From positions 984,660-1,048,659 of the forward strand of contig CAUYUJ010007446.1 of assembly GCA_963575745.1 (NCBI GenBank): DNA of 64,000 nt. The letters are read 5' to 3'. Both the position numbers and the translations under genes were made by a program. The notes under the pieces were generated by a model. It was not told where the DNA came from and searched no databases. It worked only from the letters and a program-made list of their open reading frames with translations. Of the stretch, positions 51,261 to 63,119 are shown one piece after another; position 1 is the stretch's first letter; every line of letters starts with the position of its first letter. Source of the DNA: Prorocentrum cordatum. Lineage: Eukaryota > Sar > Dinophyceae > Prorocentrales > Prorocentraceae.

Positions 51261-53435
51261 GGGGGCGCAGTCGGGACCGCCCAGGCGCCCCCGAGCGGGT
51301 TCGCTGTTCGTTTGGTCCTTCCAAGGTTGGTCATCTACGGCCAAGACGCTGAAGGACGGACCGCTTTGGGCTCTGGAGGGGCGTCGGTTTTCGGGTTGCT
51401 CCTTGGGTTTAGGTCGTGAGATCTATATGTTGCCGAGGCTCGCCGCGGTTACAAACGACCCCTCGATCCTAATGCAGTGCTCCGTCTGGTAGCACGATGA
51501 GTACAAAGCTCGTCGTGCACCCAGGTTAGCCCACCACGCTTCGGCGCGACACGCTACCCATTTCCCGGCCCCCAAGCGTCAATGTCCCAAACATTTCCGA
51601 GCCTCCCGGCCCGCGGAGCGGAGCGACACGGCGTCGCAGGGGCCACTGGAAACGCTAAGCAACAATTCCCCACCCAAGCGAGGCTGTGGCTCCCTCGCCG
51701 CGCGTGCCCTGGGCTGGCGTCTTCCCCCGCGCGCCTCCCGGTGGGCTCGCCGTGCGTGCTCGCTCGCTCGCGGCGCACGTGAGACCTTGGCATCGCTCGG
51801 ACGTGTGCATTTTTCGTGGAGGGCCAAGGTGGAACATCTTGGATCATCTGGCGAGAAAGTAGCACACGAAGTCGAGTAATGTACGGGGAATGAGCTTCCG
51901 AACGATGACAAGAGACTGTTTTCAGAGGTTCCGGCGATAGCCCAGGTCATCCAGTCCCCACCCTTTTCACTACTAGACATTTTTGTCGGTTGCGCAGGTC
52001 CGAAGGGGCAGACCAGGAGGAAAGAGCAGGCACAGACACAAATTGACACCGTGTCCCCAAAACAGGCATGGGACATTATGGGAAGTGGAGGGGAAGACGA
52101 GAATCCATATAATATGGTCACGTACAGGGATTAGTGGGACGTTTGCCTATTTCTGCGTGTGTCCCTGGGCCCCTTAGTATACGCAGCATTGGTGTGCGCG
52201 GGCATACGTGAGGCTGCCCAAAGCGAAGAGGATACATTGGCTGCCAGCACCTCCCCCCCTCCTCCCCTCCAGGTGACTTGGGATATCGCCGAAAATTTAA
52301 CACTCGGGCGGGTGGTGAGGGGGGGGGGCGATGCAAGGGGTTAAGAAAATGGCCCTAAAGAGGTCCTCCAAGGCCTCTTTTGGAGCCAGCAGGAGTCCAA
52401 CAAGGACCCAAATTGGCTCCTTGGAAGCCTTTCCTTCACCCCCCAAGTAGGCCCCCCCTTACCGCCCGCCCGAAACACGATCTCCATCAATGCGCCAGCG
52501 CAGCTGCGAGAGCTCACTCCGACCGCCCCTGGCGTCCGCGCGAGGGCGGGCGTGAGCCCCGCAGGCGAGCTCGGCCTCTCCCAGGTCGGCGCCGTCTACT
52601 TCGTAGTATTCCTCCCCGTCGTCCTCCTCCCCCCTTCATCGTCGTCCTCCCCGTCGTCCTCCCCCCACGTTTGTTGTCGTCTTCCTCCTCCTCCTCCTCG
52701 TCTCAGGGGGAGCCGCCGTTCCGCTCACCGAAGTGCTGTTTCACCGAACCTGCAGGAGGGGCCCCTTCTCTCTGCTCGGTTCCTCGGGGCCTCTTCAGGC
52801 CCCCACGCTGACGTGCGCGCCCCCTCGCTGCGCACTCTGGATGGGGCAGTGCGGTTGGTAACTTTGGGATAGCGTGCCGTTCCGCTGGTTTTGGTCCACC
52901 GCGCTGCGGCGCGACACGCTATCCAACTCCCGGCCCCCCGGCACCATCGTCCCGAGCTTTTCCCGACCCCTTGCCCCGCGCCGCCGCCGCGACACGCTAA
53001 GCAGAAGTTATGGACCGTAAGCTTCTAGTTCTCGCTTTCGGGAATCGAGGCTGACTCTGATCAACATCAGGGCGCCCCAATGCCCAGAGGTGGTCGGGCT
53101 GCGCGCCCCGCGCCGATCCCGCGACAACGTGGGTGCCGGCGCGTCGCCGTGTTCTTTGTCGGGTGAATTGTCCCGAGTGTCCGAAGCGCGATGGGAGCCA
53201 GCGCCGCGGGGAGGCACGACTCTTTCAGGCCGCGTGCGCCCCGCGACCACAGGGCCCATCAGTTAGCCATCCGTGCGTGAAGGCATGTCGGGCATGCAGG
53301 GGGTGCACAGGAAGAGCGTGCTGGAATGACCTTCCTCGTTCTCCTCGTCGTCCTTTGTCCTGACCCCAGCGACGAAGACAACGAATGGCCGCCAACCATG
53401 GCTAGGGCTCCTCTGGAGTCACAGTCGAAAAGGAC
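51261..53435. other. No gene; pair of dispersed repeats
   Basis: 51545-51660 and 52900-53005 share CGGCGCGACACGCTA, TCCCGGCCCCC and ACGCTAAGCA in the same order. 52600-52705 is TCC/GTCC-rich. No coding motif. Confidence 0.6.
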
Positions 53436-53535
53436 AGAGAGGAGGAGGAGGAGGAGGAGGAGGAGGAGGAGGAGGAGGAGGAGGAGCAGGGTTAGGAGCA
53501 GGAGCAGGTGCAGGAGGGGGAGGAGGAGCGGGAGG
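53436..53535. repeat. GGA microsatellite
   Basis: GGA/GCAGGA repeats, Arg-rich ORFs on the plus strand. Confidence 0.92.
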
Positions 53536-54181
53536 AGAAGTAACACCGCGACAACGAAGGCAATCATGAGGACGAAGGCCAGGACGAAGGCGAGGACGAG
53601 GATGGTGGCGAGTCATGAAGCGGAAAAAAAACCTCGTGGAAAATCATTCCAGGACCTTCTGCGAATCTGCTTGCTGCATCCCTCGAGCCAAACCTCCACC
53701 CGCAACGGCCCCAGGGGCCCGAAACCGGGAGAGAGTGCCAGTGCGCAAAGAGTGCGGCCCGCCGGGACCTCAAGGAGGGCGAGTTGCGGAGGGGCCCCAA
53801 TGCCATAGAGTTTGGATCTTAAGTTGTCAAGACCTTCTGGCAAGACTAGCCAGCCCGAGCGTAAGAGGAGCTATATAGGGGTAGACAGGTGGGATGGTCA
53901 TTGTAGTCTTTGCGACTCTGACGCAACAGATGTGGCTCCTGTCTGGAGGGCTAGCAACGGTCAGTTTCCCTTCCCAAGGGGGGAGGAGCCTTTAGCAGGT
54001 GTATCCGCGCAGCCCAGAATGAGAATGCCATGGGGTCTGGTTCTGAAGCAGTTCTTCCCGCAGCAGTTTCGGACAACCGCTCCTCTTCAGGTCGGCGGCG
54101 TGCCAAGGGGCAGAGTGAGAGGGGGCAGGCCTTCTCAGCAGGCGGCGGAGAAGCCTCCTGGCTTTCCGAGAAGCCCCCACA
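53536..54181. other. No gene recognised
   Basis: Unique sequence. 54130-54240 has GGCTTTCCGAGAAGCC / GGCTCGCTTCTCAGAAGGCC words in inverted orientation, like 39128. May contain the lost 5' part of the RT relic that follows. Confidence 0.45.
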
Positions 54182-55035
54182 GTGCCTTCGGAGAAGGCTC
54201 GCTTCTCAGAAGGCCGGAGGCGTTCGAAGCCTTCTGAGAATTACGGCCCGCTCTTTCTGCCTTCTAGGGAGCCGGCGCTTCACGATCTACGCTTCGCAGA
54301 CGACGTCATGCTAGTGATCAACAAGCTGGCGGGTTCGAAGATGATGTTGAGGGACGTGGCAGCGGCGTGCAGTGCGCACGGCTTATCTCTACACCCTGGC
54401 AGGACGAAAATATTGACCAAGTTGCGAACAAGGATGGGGCGAACCTACACAGAAATGTAATTCACTGCGTGGCATGGACATCGAATTATTCAAAACGGAC
54501 GATTCCGCAAAATAATTTCGGAAGGAATATATAATCTTTCCAGGAAGCCCACAAGGCGGAGTGAAACAACCGGATGCGCAGCGCTTGGAGAAAATTCTAA
54601 GCATTTAGTGGACGCTCTGGCGAACAACAAGTATCCAATCAGGACCAGGGTTCGTTTTTTCGAGTCCGCTATCACTCCGTGCGCATTATGTGGGTCGTTT
54701 TGTTGGACGTTCGCGGCAGACTTTGAGCGCGTCTTAGTCAAAACACAGCGCCAAATTCTACGAATGGTGGTTGGGTGTGGCAGGCGCCAGATCCAAACCG
54801 CTTCTCCTTCCAAGTCGGCGGCGCTGGGTCTTGCTTATTCGGTTATCCTCTTCTATTGACAATGTTGATGACGAGACGGTGGAGGGGGAGTATTACGTTG
54901 AATATTTGGCAGATTGGTTGCAAGAACTGCGCGGAACATCGAAGAACACATGCACGCGCAGGGCGTGTCTGACTGGATGAAACAATACAGGGAACGCAAA
55001 TGGCAACGCGCCGGGAGGCTGTTGCAATCTGAACA
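54182..55035 (+). pseudogene. Reverse transcriptase relic with intact FADD
   Basis: DLRFADDVMLVINKLAGSKM (about 54281-54340) is RT motif C with both Asp kept, followed by AAACSAHGLSLHPGRTKILT, the motif D region. In other frames follow NNRMRSAWRKF (about 54562-54596), YPIRTRVRFFESAITPCALC and KTQRQILRMVVGCGRRQ (54630-54790), then MHAQGVSDWMKQYRERKWQR (54949-55008). This order is that of the C-terminal half of a dinoflagellate LINE RT. The fingers, motif A and motif B are missing and at least three frameshifts occur, so it is not functional. Confidence 0.72.
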
Positions 55036-55064
55036 GCACAAATAGTTTCACGCAGTTCTCCTCT

Positions 55065-55115
55065 GGGGGCTGGGACGCACGTGTGCGAGAAGGGGGCGCA
55101 CTGGCAGGCCCCCTC
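55065..55115 (+). pseudogene. Short PPR remnant
   Basis: AGTHVCEKGAHWQ resembles NAGTRACEKG.QWQ of the cassettes. One half repeat only, 17 kb from the nearest other PPR sequence. Confidence 0.35.
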
Positions 55116-55851
55116 GAAGATGGGAAAATTGTTTTACGGAAGTTTGTTCATCATATTCAGAGTTGGGCGCAGATTGGAAGGCCTACGCTTCTGATCGTCC
55201 GGTGTGGGATGATATGGACAAGTGCTACGTGGGCTTCCCAACGAAGCCATCCTATTCCATGCCATCGCTGCTCAGGGCGGGTCCGCCCGCGCCCCGGCAG
55301 CGCGCCGCTCTCCCCTTTACTGGGGCTGGCCTTCCGGCAGTGTTGAGTTGCTCCCAGTCCGAGTCTCTTTGCCTCCCCCCGTGGGTGTGCCGCCAGAAAG
55401 GTCGAGAGCGGTGCTGATGGGGTTTGTTCAATCCGCGGCCCCAGAGGCCCCAAACCCTCGCCCTGGTGTAGTTTTGCACTGCGGATCCGTGTTTGGCGGC
55501 CCCGGGTGCCGCAAACAGGCGCCGGAGTCTGAAATCGAGGAACAACTGCCCAGATTGGAAACAAGCCAGGTCGCTGGAGATCAGGGTATTTGCCTTCCTT
55601 TTTCGGGCCTCCTTGGAGGGTGTTGTTCTTCAATTAGGCTTGCCTAAGGGCTTCGCATGTTGTTAAAATCCGGGGGGTTATATAATTGCCCCCGGAGATT
55701 CCTCGGGCTCCCCGGGTTTCCCGGATTCCCCTGACCACCAGACGTCTCTCGATCTTGCACCCATGGTTTGACTTCAAGTAACCGCCCCCAGAATTTAACA
55801 TTACCTACCGAATTAAAAACATGACAAATCCAAGCGGCACCGTGGATGCTC
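55116..55851. other. No gene recognised
   Basis: GC-rich, overlapping ORFs on both strands. 55690-55735 has CCCGG/CCCCGG words. No motif. Confidence 0.45.
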
Positions 55852-56031
55852 ACTTACAAGCCTGGTGGCCTGAATTTGTCGGGGCTGGGAGGGTCGTTTA
55901 CAAGCCCGATAGCCTTCATTGGTCGGGCGGGGGGGCCCCCTCACAAGCCTAGTGGCCTTCATTGGTCGGGGCGGGGGGGCTCGCTTACATGCCTGGCGGC
56001 CCTGGTTCGGTTGGCGCGGGGGCGGGCTCGC
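55852..56031. repeat. 43-44 bp tandem array, four copies
   Basis: ACAAGCCTGGTGGCC-type starts at 55856, 55900, 55943 and 55987 (steps 44, 43, 44). Units share TTCATTGGTCGGG and GGGGGGGC. Confidence 0.88.
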
Positions 56032-56900
56032 AAACCGCGATATCGGATTTTGCGGGGCAACGGGCTCGCGAGCCGCGCGCCCACGTCACCGCATCTTCAA
56101 TTTCCTCGTTGCCGCGAGAGAGGATCAGTTGAACTGACTGGTGAAAACGGAGGCAGGGGATGGGCAGGACAGCGATATTGCCAGAATGACGCGATGATGC
56201 TGCAAAATACCCTTCCGCCCCAAATTCTGTGCTCTTCTCCCGCGGCAATTTCGGTTCAACGGCAGTCCGAGTGAGGGCCGAGGAAGGTAATTTCGACGAG
56301 GAGGTGGCGCATCGCATTCTCCCTGTCCACATTTTTGCAGCAACATGCTCTCCCACGTTGCCTAGGAACAAATCAAAGATCAGTAAGAACTCGCTCGCGT
56401 CAGAGTGGAAGACTATCAAGGGCCGCTCGCAGATCTCGGTCGCGGTTCCTGAAGAGACAGAGGTTTTGTTCCAGCGCGACGTTCTCTCCGACATTCATTC
56501 ATCAACTGGCTGGGGAAAACAAATGTCAAGTGGAGCTGGACAGATGCCGACTCGCGAGTGCCTTGTCTTCGAGTTACGTCGACGACAATGCGGTCTCCGA
56601 AACGAGACGAGAAGCCAGCGCCGCGGAATTACTTCACGTTTCCAGTTATGATGGACACGCACTGTGCTAAGGCACCAGCAGCGGCCACGCAGACTTAGAC
56701 TTCGAAGGCGCGCCCGAAAGTTCAGGAAGCAACGTCCGACGATGTCGAAATTGCCCCGCCAAAGCCGAGGGGGGTTCCAGCGGTTGACCCACCGCGTCTG
56801 ATAATTGCTTCGTCGACCACAACTTGGGCGCGCTGGAGTCCGCGATGCACAGTTGCGCCCGGGCAGCGCCTTAGTTCGCGGGCTGCGTGGCCGAGCCATG
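56032..56900. other. No gene recognised
   Basis: ORFs up to 217 residues on the minus strand and 140 on the plus, none with a motif. It may be the 5' part of the locus that follows. Confidence 0.4.
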
Positions 56901-57395
56901 TATTTCTTATATGCAGAACGCACCCCCCCCCGCCCCCTCATCAGCAGATATGCTGCGGAAGCTTGCGTTGGGCGAGCCCCTTCTTGCGGGGCCATCGCTG
57001 GCTGACTGCAAGGCAGCTCGAACGCTTCGGAAGAAGCGCAAACAGAAGCCAGGCAGCAAGATAAATGAAGAGGACAACAGGAAGCCTTGAAGGCGCACGC
57101 GAAGGAAAACTTCGCCAGGTGAAGAAGATGAGGAACCCGCGGGCACATCGGCAGTCAAACCCGTCGATGGCAAGGGCGACGCAGGCACGGCCAATAAGAA
57201 ATACCCAGTGGGAATACTCGAGTCGCGGCCCCCAGAGAAAACGCGCGGCATCGGGAAGTCCGCCATGGAGAACCTGGCGTTCTCCGCCGCGCGCTCGAAG
57301 CAGAGGGCCTTGCTCGAGACAGGGTTGCCAGATGACCGGGCCAAACTTCGAGCGGCGGAGCTTGCTTGCGAGGAGCTAAAGAGGTGTGTGTGTTT
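56901..57395 (+). pseudogene. Unrecognised lysine-rich coding segment, part 1
   Basis: Protein-like sequence continues across frames: SADMLRKLALGEPLLAGPSL, then KKRKQKPGSKINEEDNRKP up to a stop at 57088. In frame one, GEEDEEPAGTSAVKPVDGK and KKYPVGILESRPPEKTRG follow, then KSAMENLAFSAARSKQRAL and DDRAKLRAAELACEELKR. Residue bias (Lys/Glu/Ala, helical) and third-position GC look coding. A G run after 57395 ends it. No known domain. It may be one exon of the locus continuing to 60770, or an ORF1 of a retroelement. Confidence 0.45.
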
Positions 57396-58123
57396 TTTTT
57401 TGGGGGGGCTGCCGTCGGGGCGGCGTAGCGCGCGGGGCAAGCGCGCGTGGGCGCGCCCGACAGCGGGATCCAGCAAGCGCCAAGCCGCGCGCCGAGCGCT
57501 CGGTTTCAGCGCCGACTCAGCTGCCATTAGTTTGCATTGCTCGCGCCGCCAATTGCCGCGAGCAACATTCGGACGCGCATTGTGGGCGTCGCGGCCTTGG
57601 CGCGACAGCGCGCGACGCGCGGCTGCTCCAGTCGGGACAGGTAGTGGCCATCTATAGCATAGACGTCGTTGTCGCATATGCCTTCCTCCTGGCGGCGTCG
57701 CAATGCCGGCCGCCGCCGGCGCCGCCGCGACTCGTCAGGATATTACCCATCTGCATGATCATAATCAGCATCGGCATCGGCATCTCAATCCTCACCTCCT
57801 TACCATCGTAATCGTCGGCATCGTCACCAGCAGCAGCGCCGCCACCATCGTCAGCGGCGCCATTCTGCATTGCGGCCGCGGCGGGGCCCAGTCCCACTTA
57901 TACCCGAAAGCATCGTGCACAAAAGCGGCATTCGCCGCCGGGTCTCCATCGCATTCGACAGGGCGAGGCTCGAACGAATACCGGCGCTCATCAGGTGCAC
58001 CGCCTAGGTTTGAAGAACAACGCTGCGTTCATCGCAACGCGCCGTCGCCATCGCAGCCGTCGCAATTGACATTTTGGCACAGTCAACATTCAGTCCGCTG
58101 CGCCCTCGCTTGAGCAGAAGGCA

Positions 58124-58972
58124 ATGGCGCCAGCTCTCGGCGGCGGAGGCCGCGAGCTGGCGAGGGATAGGAGGCCCCTGGCGAACGAGGCCGCCCCTGC
58201 CGCGGGGGCGACCGAGAGCCGGGCCGGGCGCCCCGAAGAGATCGCCATCGACGATCTCGAGGATTCTTTTCCTCAGCCCCAGGCGCCCGCAGGCGACGGG
58301 ATCGAGGAGTGCGCGGGGGCGTCTGCTTGCGCGGAGGAGACCTTCCAGCTTCTCAAGGACTTGGGCGCCGCTGCGAGCGCGCGGCTTGATTCGTCTATCG
58401 ACCGCGAGTTTGCAGGGCGCGCGAAGAAGTCGATCGAGGCAGTCATCGATGGCATCCGCACGTTCGGCGGCGCCGAGAAGTCGGGGCATCCCGCCGCGAA
58501 GTCGAGGGCGCAGCTGCAGGAGTTCGACTTCGAGGTGAGCCGGGGGCGCTTCGACGCGCGGGCCCACGCGATGGTCGGGGCAGGCGAACGTGCTCGAGAT
58601 GCCCCCGCGCCCGAAGGAGGTCCCAGAACACTGCCCCGACCTTGTCGGCGTCGACGAGGGCGGCTCTTCGAGGACAAGCAGAAGAAGGATATGGGCTTCG
58701 CGCCGGGCGCTGCGGCGCCGACCCCGCAGGTCAGCGCCGAACTTCCCGCCGGCAGGCAGCGCGAACCCGACCTAGGGGCCCGTCACCATGAATGGGGCCC
58801 GCGGCCAAGAGCAAGGCCAATGCCAAAGTCGAGCCGTCTGCTATGCGAGCCAGGGCGAAGGTGCAGCGCGTCAGAGTTGACGACGAGCACTGCGATACCG
58901 AGAGCTCCGAGTCTTCCGACGCCGCGGAGGAGGCCCCTGAGGGAGCGGTTGCCTGTGGTGCACTGTGGTGAC
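58124..58972 (+). pseudogene. Unrecognised coding segment, part 2
   Basis: Helical, acidic protein-like sequence: EEIAIDDLEDSFPQPQAPAG, ETFQLLKDLGAAASARLDSS and RAKKSIEAVIDGIRTFGGAE in the first frame. Then VLEMPPRPKEVPEHCPDLVG in another frame (about 58589-58650) and FEDKQKKDMGFAPGAAAPT back in the first. The tail continues in a third frame as an acidic stretch (VDDEHCDTESSESSDAAEE) ending near 58972. Three frame changes within 850 bases mean a broken gene or unseen introns. Start taken at the first ATG. No domain recognised. Confidence 0.48.
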
Positions 58973-59144
58973 GTTGCATTGCCACGCCAGGCGTCTGCTT
59001 TTCACGTGCAGTCTGCTGCGCGAGTGGGTTCATTTGCTAGATGGTGCGGGCTCCGCTGCTGAGGGCCACTGGGATATTGAACAGAAATGCGGCATCGCTG
59101 TCTCCATCATCGCCGCTGCCCGCCCCGCCGCCCCCCCCCCCCGG

Positions 59145-59340
59145 GGGCGCCGCGAAACAAGCTTTCACGTGAGACTTGTTGGAAACGCCACTTCGCGGAA
59201 GCAAAGCGCTCTCCCTTGCAGTTGGAAGGAGTTTGTATATTTGTGTATAAACGCTGGCTTTTTACTTCTGCAGAAATTCACGCTTCCCCACCGTAAAATG
59301 ATGTTTCCAGTAGGTATCCCGTGAAAACTCGTTTTCCGCC
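59145..59340. repeat. Foldback element with about 60-bp diverged inverted ends
   Basis: Left arm 59145-59207 and right arm 59279-59340 are inverted relatives: TTTCACGTGAGACTTGTTGG versus complement of CCAGTAGGTATCCCGTGAAA. Both strands read RR(E/K)TSFH....GN. It sits between parts 2 and 3 of the unrecognised coding locus. Confidence 0.75.
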
Positions 59341-59690
59341 GTCTCTGGGGCGGCACCCTGCCCCCGGGTCTCGCCGCCCTTTCTTGGGGGGGCATCCGAG
59401 GCAGCGGCTTCCAGGATGGCGCGCGCTTTCTCCCTCCGCCCTCCATCCGCGCCCTTCCCTTTGCCGCCGCGCCCCCCCAATTCCTCGCTCGCCCCCCGCC
59501 CCTCTCGCCCGCGCCCCCCTTGCTGGCTCCGGCGGCGGGCCGGGCGCGGAGAAGTGGAAAGTGAAAAGCGAATAATAAGTCACGTGCTGTTTTTCTTTTT
59601 GCACTGCATGAATGAACCGCTGTTGCGTAGAATGTGAAAAGCGGAAAGTGCATAATATTTCGCGATTCGTTTTCCATTGCAGGTCCATGT
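59341..59690. other. No gene recognised
   Basis: C-rich stretch 59450-59520; AGTGGAAAGTGAAAAGCG at 59552 and GTGAAAAGCGGAAAGTGC at 59634 are related direct repeats. Confidence 0.5.
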
Positions 59691-60770
59691 CGTTTCCGTT
59701 GTCAGTTTGGTTTCGGGCCCCCTCTTGGGACCCCCTGTCTGTCCAATGGTTCGCTCGCTCATCGCGCCGAAGTCGCCGCGGCGCGAGCAGTCGGGGCCGG
59801 CGCCCGCCGGCGACGAGCTCGCGCATGCCCGCAGGGCACTCGCGAGAGCAGACAAAGCAAAGATGGCGAGCATGAAGGCCGGTATCAAGCACTAACGCAA
59901 GGCCAAGACGACGATATGATTGCCATTCCAGCGGAGAGGGAGGCGTTCTTCGACAAGTCCACGGTCGCGCAGCTTCGGTCGAAGGAGGCGACGACCGCCA
60001 TCGCGTCGACCCGTCAGACCGGCGCGAAGAAGCGCAGGCGCCGCGACATCCATTTGTGCTCCAAGGAGACCATGGACGGCAAGGTCGGCGCGGTGAAAAC
60101 CGACCATCGGCGCCATGCCGGCCTGCTAATAGCCCGCCCCGACGCGCACGCGGGGTCAACCCATCCAGATCGCGTCGAGCGGCCGCGCCCAGTCCATTGG
60201 GAGAGCATGTCCGACGAGGAGCTCAAGCAGTTCTGGATCGACGCGGGGACCGAGGCAGCCGACGACGCGGGAACTCTCCGAGATTCAGCAGCGCGGCATT
60301 ACCTCGGAAGGCGTTGGCTCGCTGGTAGTAGCGCCTGCCTCGGGAGGTGCACTTGCCCGGGTGAACGTCGAGGCAGGGGCGGCCCCGTCGAGCAGGGCCG
60401 TCCGCGCGGCCGGGCGAGGTCCAGCGGGACTGCAGCAGCAGCCTTAAAGACTCCCGGGACAAGCTGTCGCTGCGCAGGCAGATCCACGACAGGGCGACGG
60501 GCGAGGCTCGCGCCTATGAGGCCCAGTTCCCCGCCGACCTGGCCGCGCACATCAGAGACACGCCCGAGCTGAAATGGACCCTCGAGAAGACGGCCATCTT
60601 CGAGACCATGTCCGAGGAGGTCACCAACGTCGTCGAATCGATCGACGCCGTCCGCGAGATGGGCGATAAGCTGCGCGGGCGGCGCGTCAAATCGCAGTGG
60701 AAACGGCCGAGACATGATTGCTTCTCGAGAGGCGCCAAATTCACATTGACTGTTCTGCTCCCGGGTGGCA
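59691..60770 (+). pseudogene. Unrecognised coding segment, part 3
   Basis: Strong coding character over three frames. Frame A: ARRALARADKAKMASMKAGI up to a stop at 59895. Frame B: IAIPAEREAFFDKSTVAQLR, KKRRRRDIHLCSKETMDGKV and WESMSDEELKQFWIDAGTEA (about 59916-60260). Frame C: LSEIQQRGITSEGVGSLVVA (about 60268-60330). Finally KDSRDKLSLRRQIHDRATGE, YEAQFPADLAAHIRDTPELK and VESIDAVREMGDKLRGRRVK (about 60431-60690). Rich in Lys, Glu and helices, with no known domain. Either a pseudogene with several indels or exons without visible splice sites. Functional class unknown; a retroelement ORF1 is possible. Confidence 0.5.
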
Positions 60771-62960
60771 TCTCGCATGCGCTGCGCGGGTATTTAGCGC
60801 GTGAGCCAGTGTCAATTCCAGAGTTGATGCTCAAGCCTTCGCAGAGACACAACGCAAACAATCACATGACGCGAATCGCATCAAACGTTATACAAGTGCG
60901 ACCTGAAGTCGCACCCAATTCAATCGCTCGTCAATGGCATGGCCGTCGTAAATATTATTGCTGCCAGCGTCCACCGCCAGCATCACCACCACCACCACCA
61001 TAAGCATCATGATTATTCGGACCGTTGGCATCGTTATAGCCATTGCCATCGTCATCGCCATCGCTAGCACCATCAACATTGCCAGCATCATATCAATAAT
61101 CATCAGCAACATCATCGTCTTCGCCATCGACATCACCGTCAGAACCATTAATTTGACCGGCCGCATGGGGGTCTAGGGTTTGAGGCAACCGCCAGCTTGC
61201 GCGATATTTCCCTTGGGTAGTCGGGGAGCACGGGGGCCTGGAACAGACGCCAGGGACAGACGCCAGCCTCATGCAATCACCGGCATAGGCAGAGTCGCGA
61301 TACCGCGGGCTCCAACGCCCGCGCGATAAACGATTGCTCAGTCTAGAAAGTTATGCATCAACCGAAACGTCTAGACAGGTGCAACCCCCAACGTCGACCC
61401 ACCCCGCATCCCGCCGACTTTCCGTGGCTGTTTCGGTTTCGCTGCAGGTTTTGACCCGATGGCAGTGTTCCCGCTTTCTGCACTTATTCGCACGCGCGCG
61501 CTTCCAATGGCGAGGGGGGGTTCTTTGAAGCGAAGACTGGGGAGCCCGTCGAAGGGCCCTGGCGGAGCTGGCGGGGATTGTAGCCGGACCAGGTCTGGAG
61601 GTGGGGCTTCACGGAGGAGCCGAGCGGACATCGATGCCAGCGCATGCGATAATCAAAATTGCGATGGGCCGCGCCGCGACGAGCACAGACGGCAGCGGGC
61701 GAAAGGCGATCTCAGATCAGCGCAGGTGCAATCATTAGCTCAGAGGGCTCATCTATCGGGGGCAAGCGGCGCTGAACGAATAGCGACATCAGTAACTCAT
61801 GGCAAGTGCAGTTGAAGTTTGTGGAGAGGCATTCTTCATTGATATATAAAGACGAATGAAGAAATCCCTCGGCTGGCCCAGTGGCGCCCCTCCGATTGAC
61901 AGCGTATTGGGTCGCGCAAAGTCAGGTGGCCCACATACTCCATGGCCAGTTCTGTGTCCAGAGGTATTCGGTCACAGACCAGAGATATCGGGTATCACGG
62001 TTTGTCCGTGCCTGAAAGCATGCGTTGAATTTTGGGGTTCCTTGAGAAACGCCCCGTTCGTGCAGCGGCATCGAGCGTTTCCAGAAGGCAACTGGAGAAA
62101 CACCGTTCCCTTGGGATGCCATCGCTCGCCCTTCACTGGGACAGCTTGATCGCGCGCGGTACGACGATGAAAACAATAGTTCTTCTCGCTGCGATTCAGA
62201 AAAACAAGAGCTCTGCGAAGGTGCGCTTGACGACCTCCTTCGCGCTTTCTCACGGTCGGTAAATGTCTAACCATCTGGAGAAACGCCCCTGGCCCAAGGA
62301 GATCTGCAGTTTTGCGCGCAGATAATGTTTCTTCGATCGCGGCAAGCTCCAGAACAAATGTGCCCTTGTCTGCCAGGCTGCTTCATCGCATGACAACCCC
62401 GATGTGTGGACTCGCGTTGATAGAGATGCTATGTTGCGTGCGTCTCGTTTCGCATGTGAAAGCCTCTGGAAACACATGTGCTCGCGAGGCCTGCAATTTC
62501 CAATTTTGATGGTTTGTGCGCTAGGGTGCTGATTCGACTGTGTCACAGTGGATTTGTTGCACACAGTGGATCAAGACGCAGCGTCACACAGCAAAGGTGC
62601 AGCATTTGGGCATGTAGCTCTTGTCTGCAATTCGCTACTCGAGTGGCTCATTTTGCCAGCCATCTGAAAGACGGCCACGCGACCGCTGGCGTCACATCGA
62701 ACATACAAGAAGAGTTAAATAAAGAACGAATCAACTAGTCTTGAAGCCCATGGGCAATGCTTAAAGCGAAAGCAGCTGCAACGGGACATCTAGCGCAATG
62801 CGCCCTCCTGTTGGTGCGGCAGTTCCGCGACCAGGATCACCCTGCGCATGGACAGCGCGATCTCATGGCACCAGGGTTTTGCGAACTACAGGTCGGTTTC
62901 TAAGGCGCAATTTCACGCGAGTCTCAGTTTCTGGCGGGGGCAACGAGGAGGCGATTGACA
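60771..62960. other. No gene; CAT/ATC repeat near 61000
   Basis: 60960-61160 is rich in CATCACCACCAC and ATCATC words. The remaining 1.8 kb is unique, with ORFs below 120 residues and no motif. Confidence 0.5.
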
Positions 62961-63119
62961 GATGATTCACTTATGTGTTTGTTTTTGTTTGTGTAGCTGG
63001 CCAACCTTGCTCGTGCGGGGATTCTGCGGGCGCGGGGACTTTCTCCCACGTTGCATTTGCTGTTGCATCTCGTGCAGGATCAGATGAAACAAATGCCAAC
63101 ATCCTCCCAAACTACGGAC
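62961..63119. other. AT-richer border of the satellite
   Basis: GAAACAAATGCCAACATCC at 63085 recurs as GAACAAATGCCAACATCC at 63449. It belongs to the island family found within the satellite on the other strand. Confidence 0.6.

Noticed and set aside
49501-51492. 663-residue plus-strand ORF
   Set aside because: Made of Leu/Ser/Pro from the TCC microsatellite; no domain.
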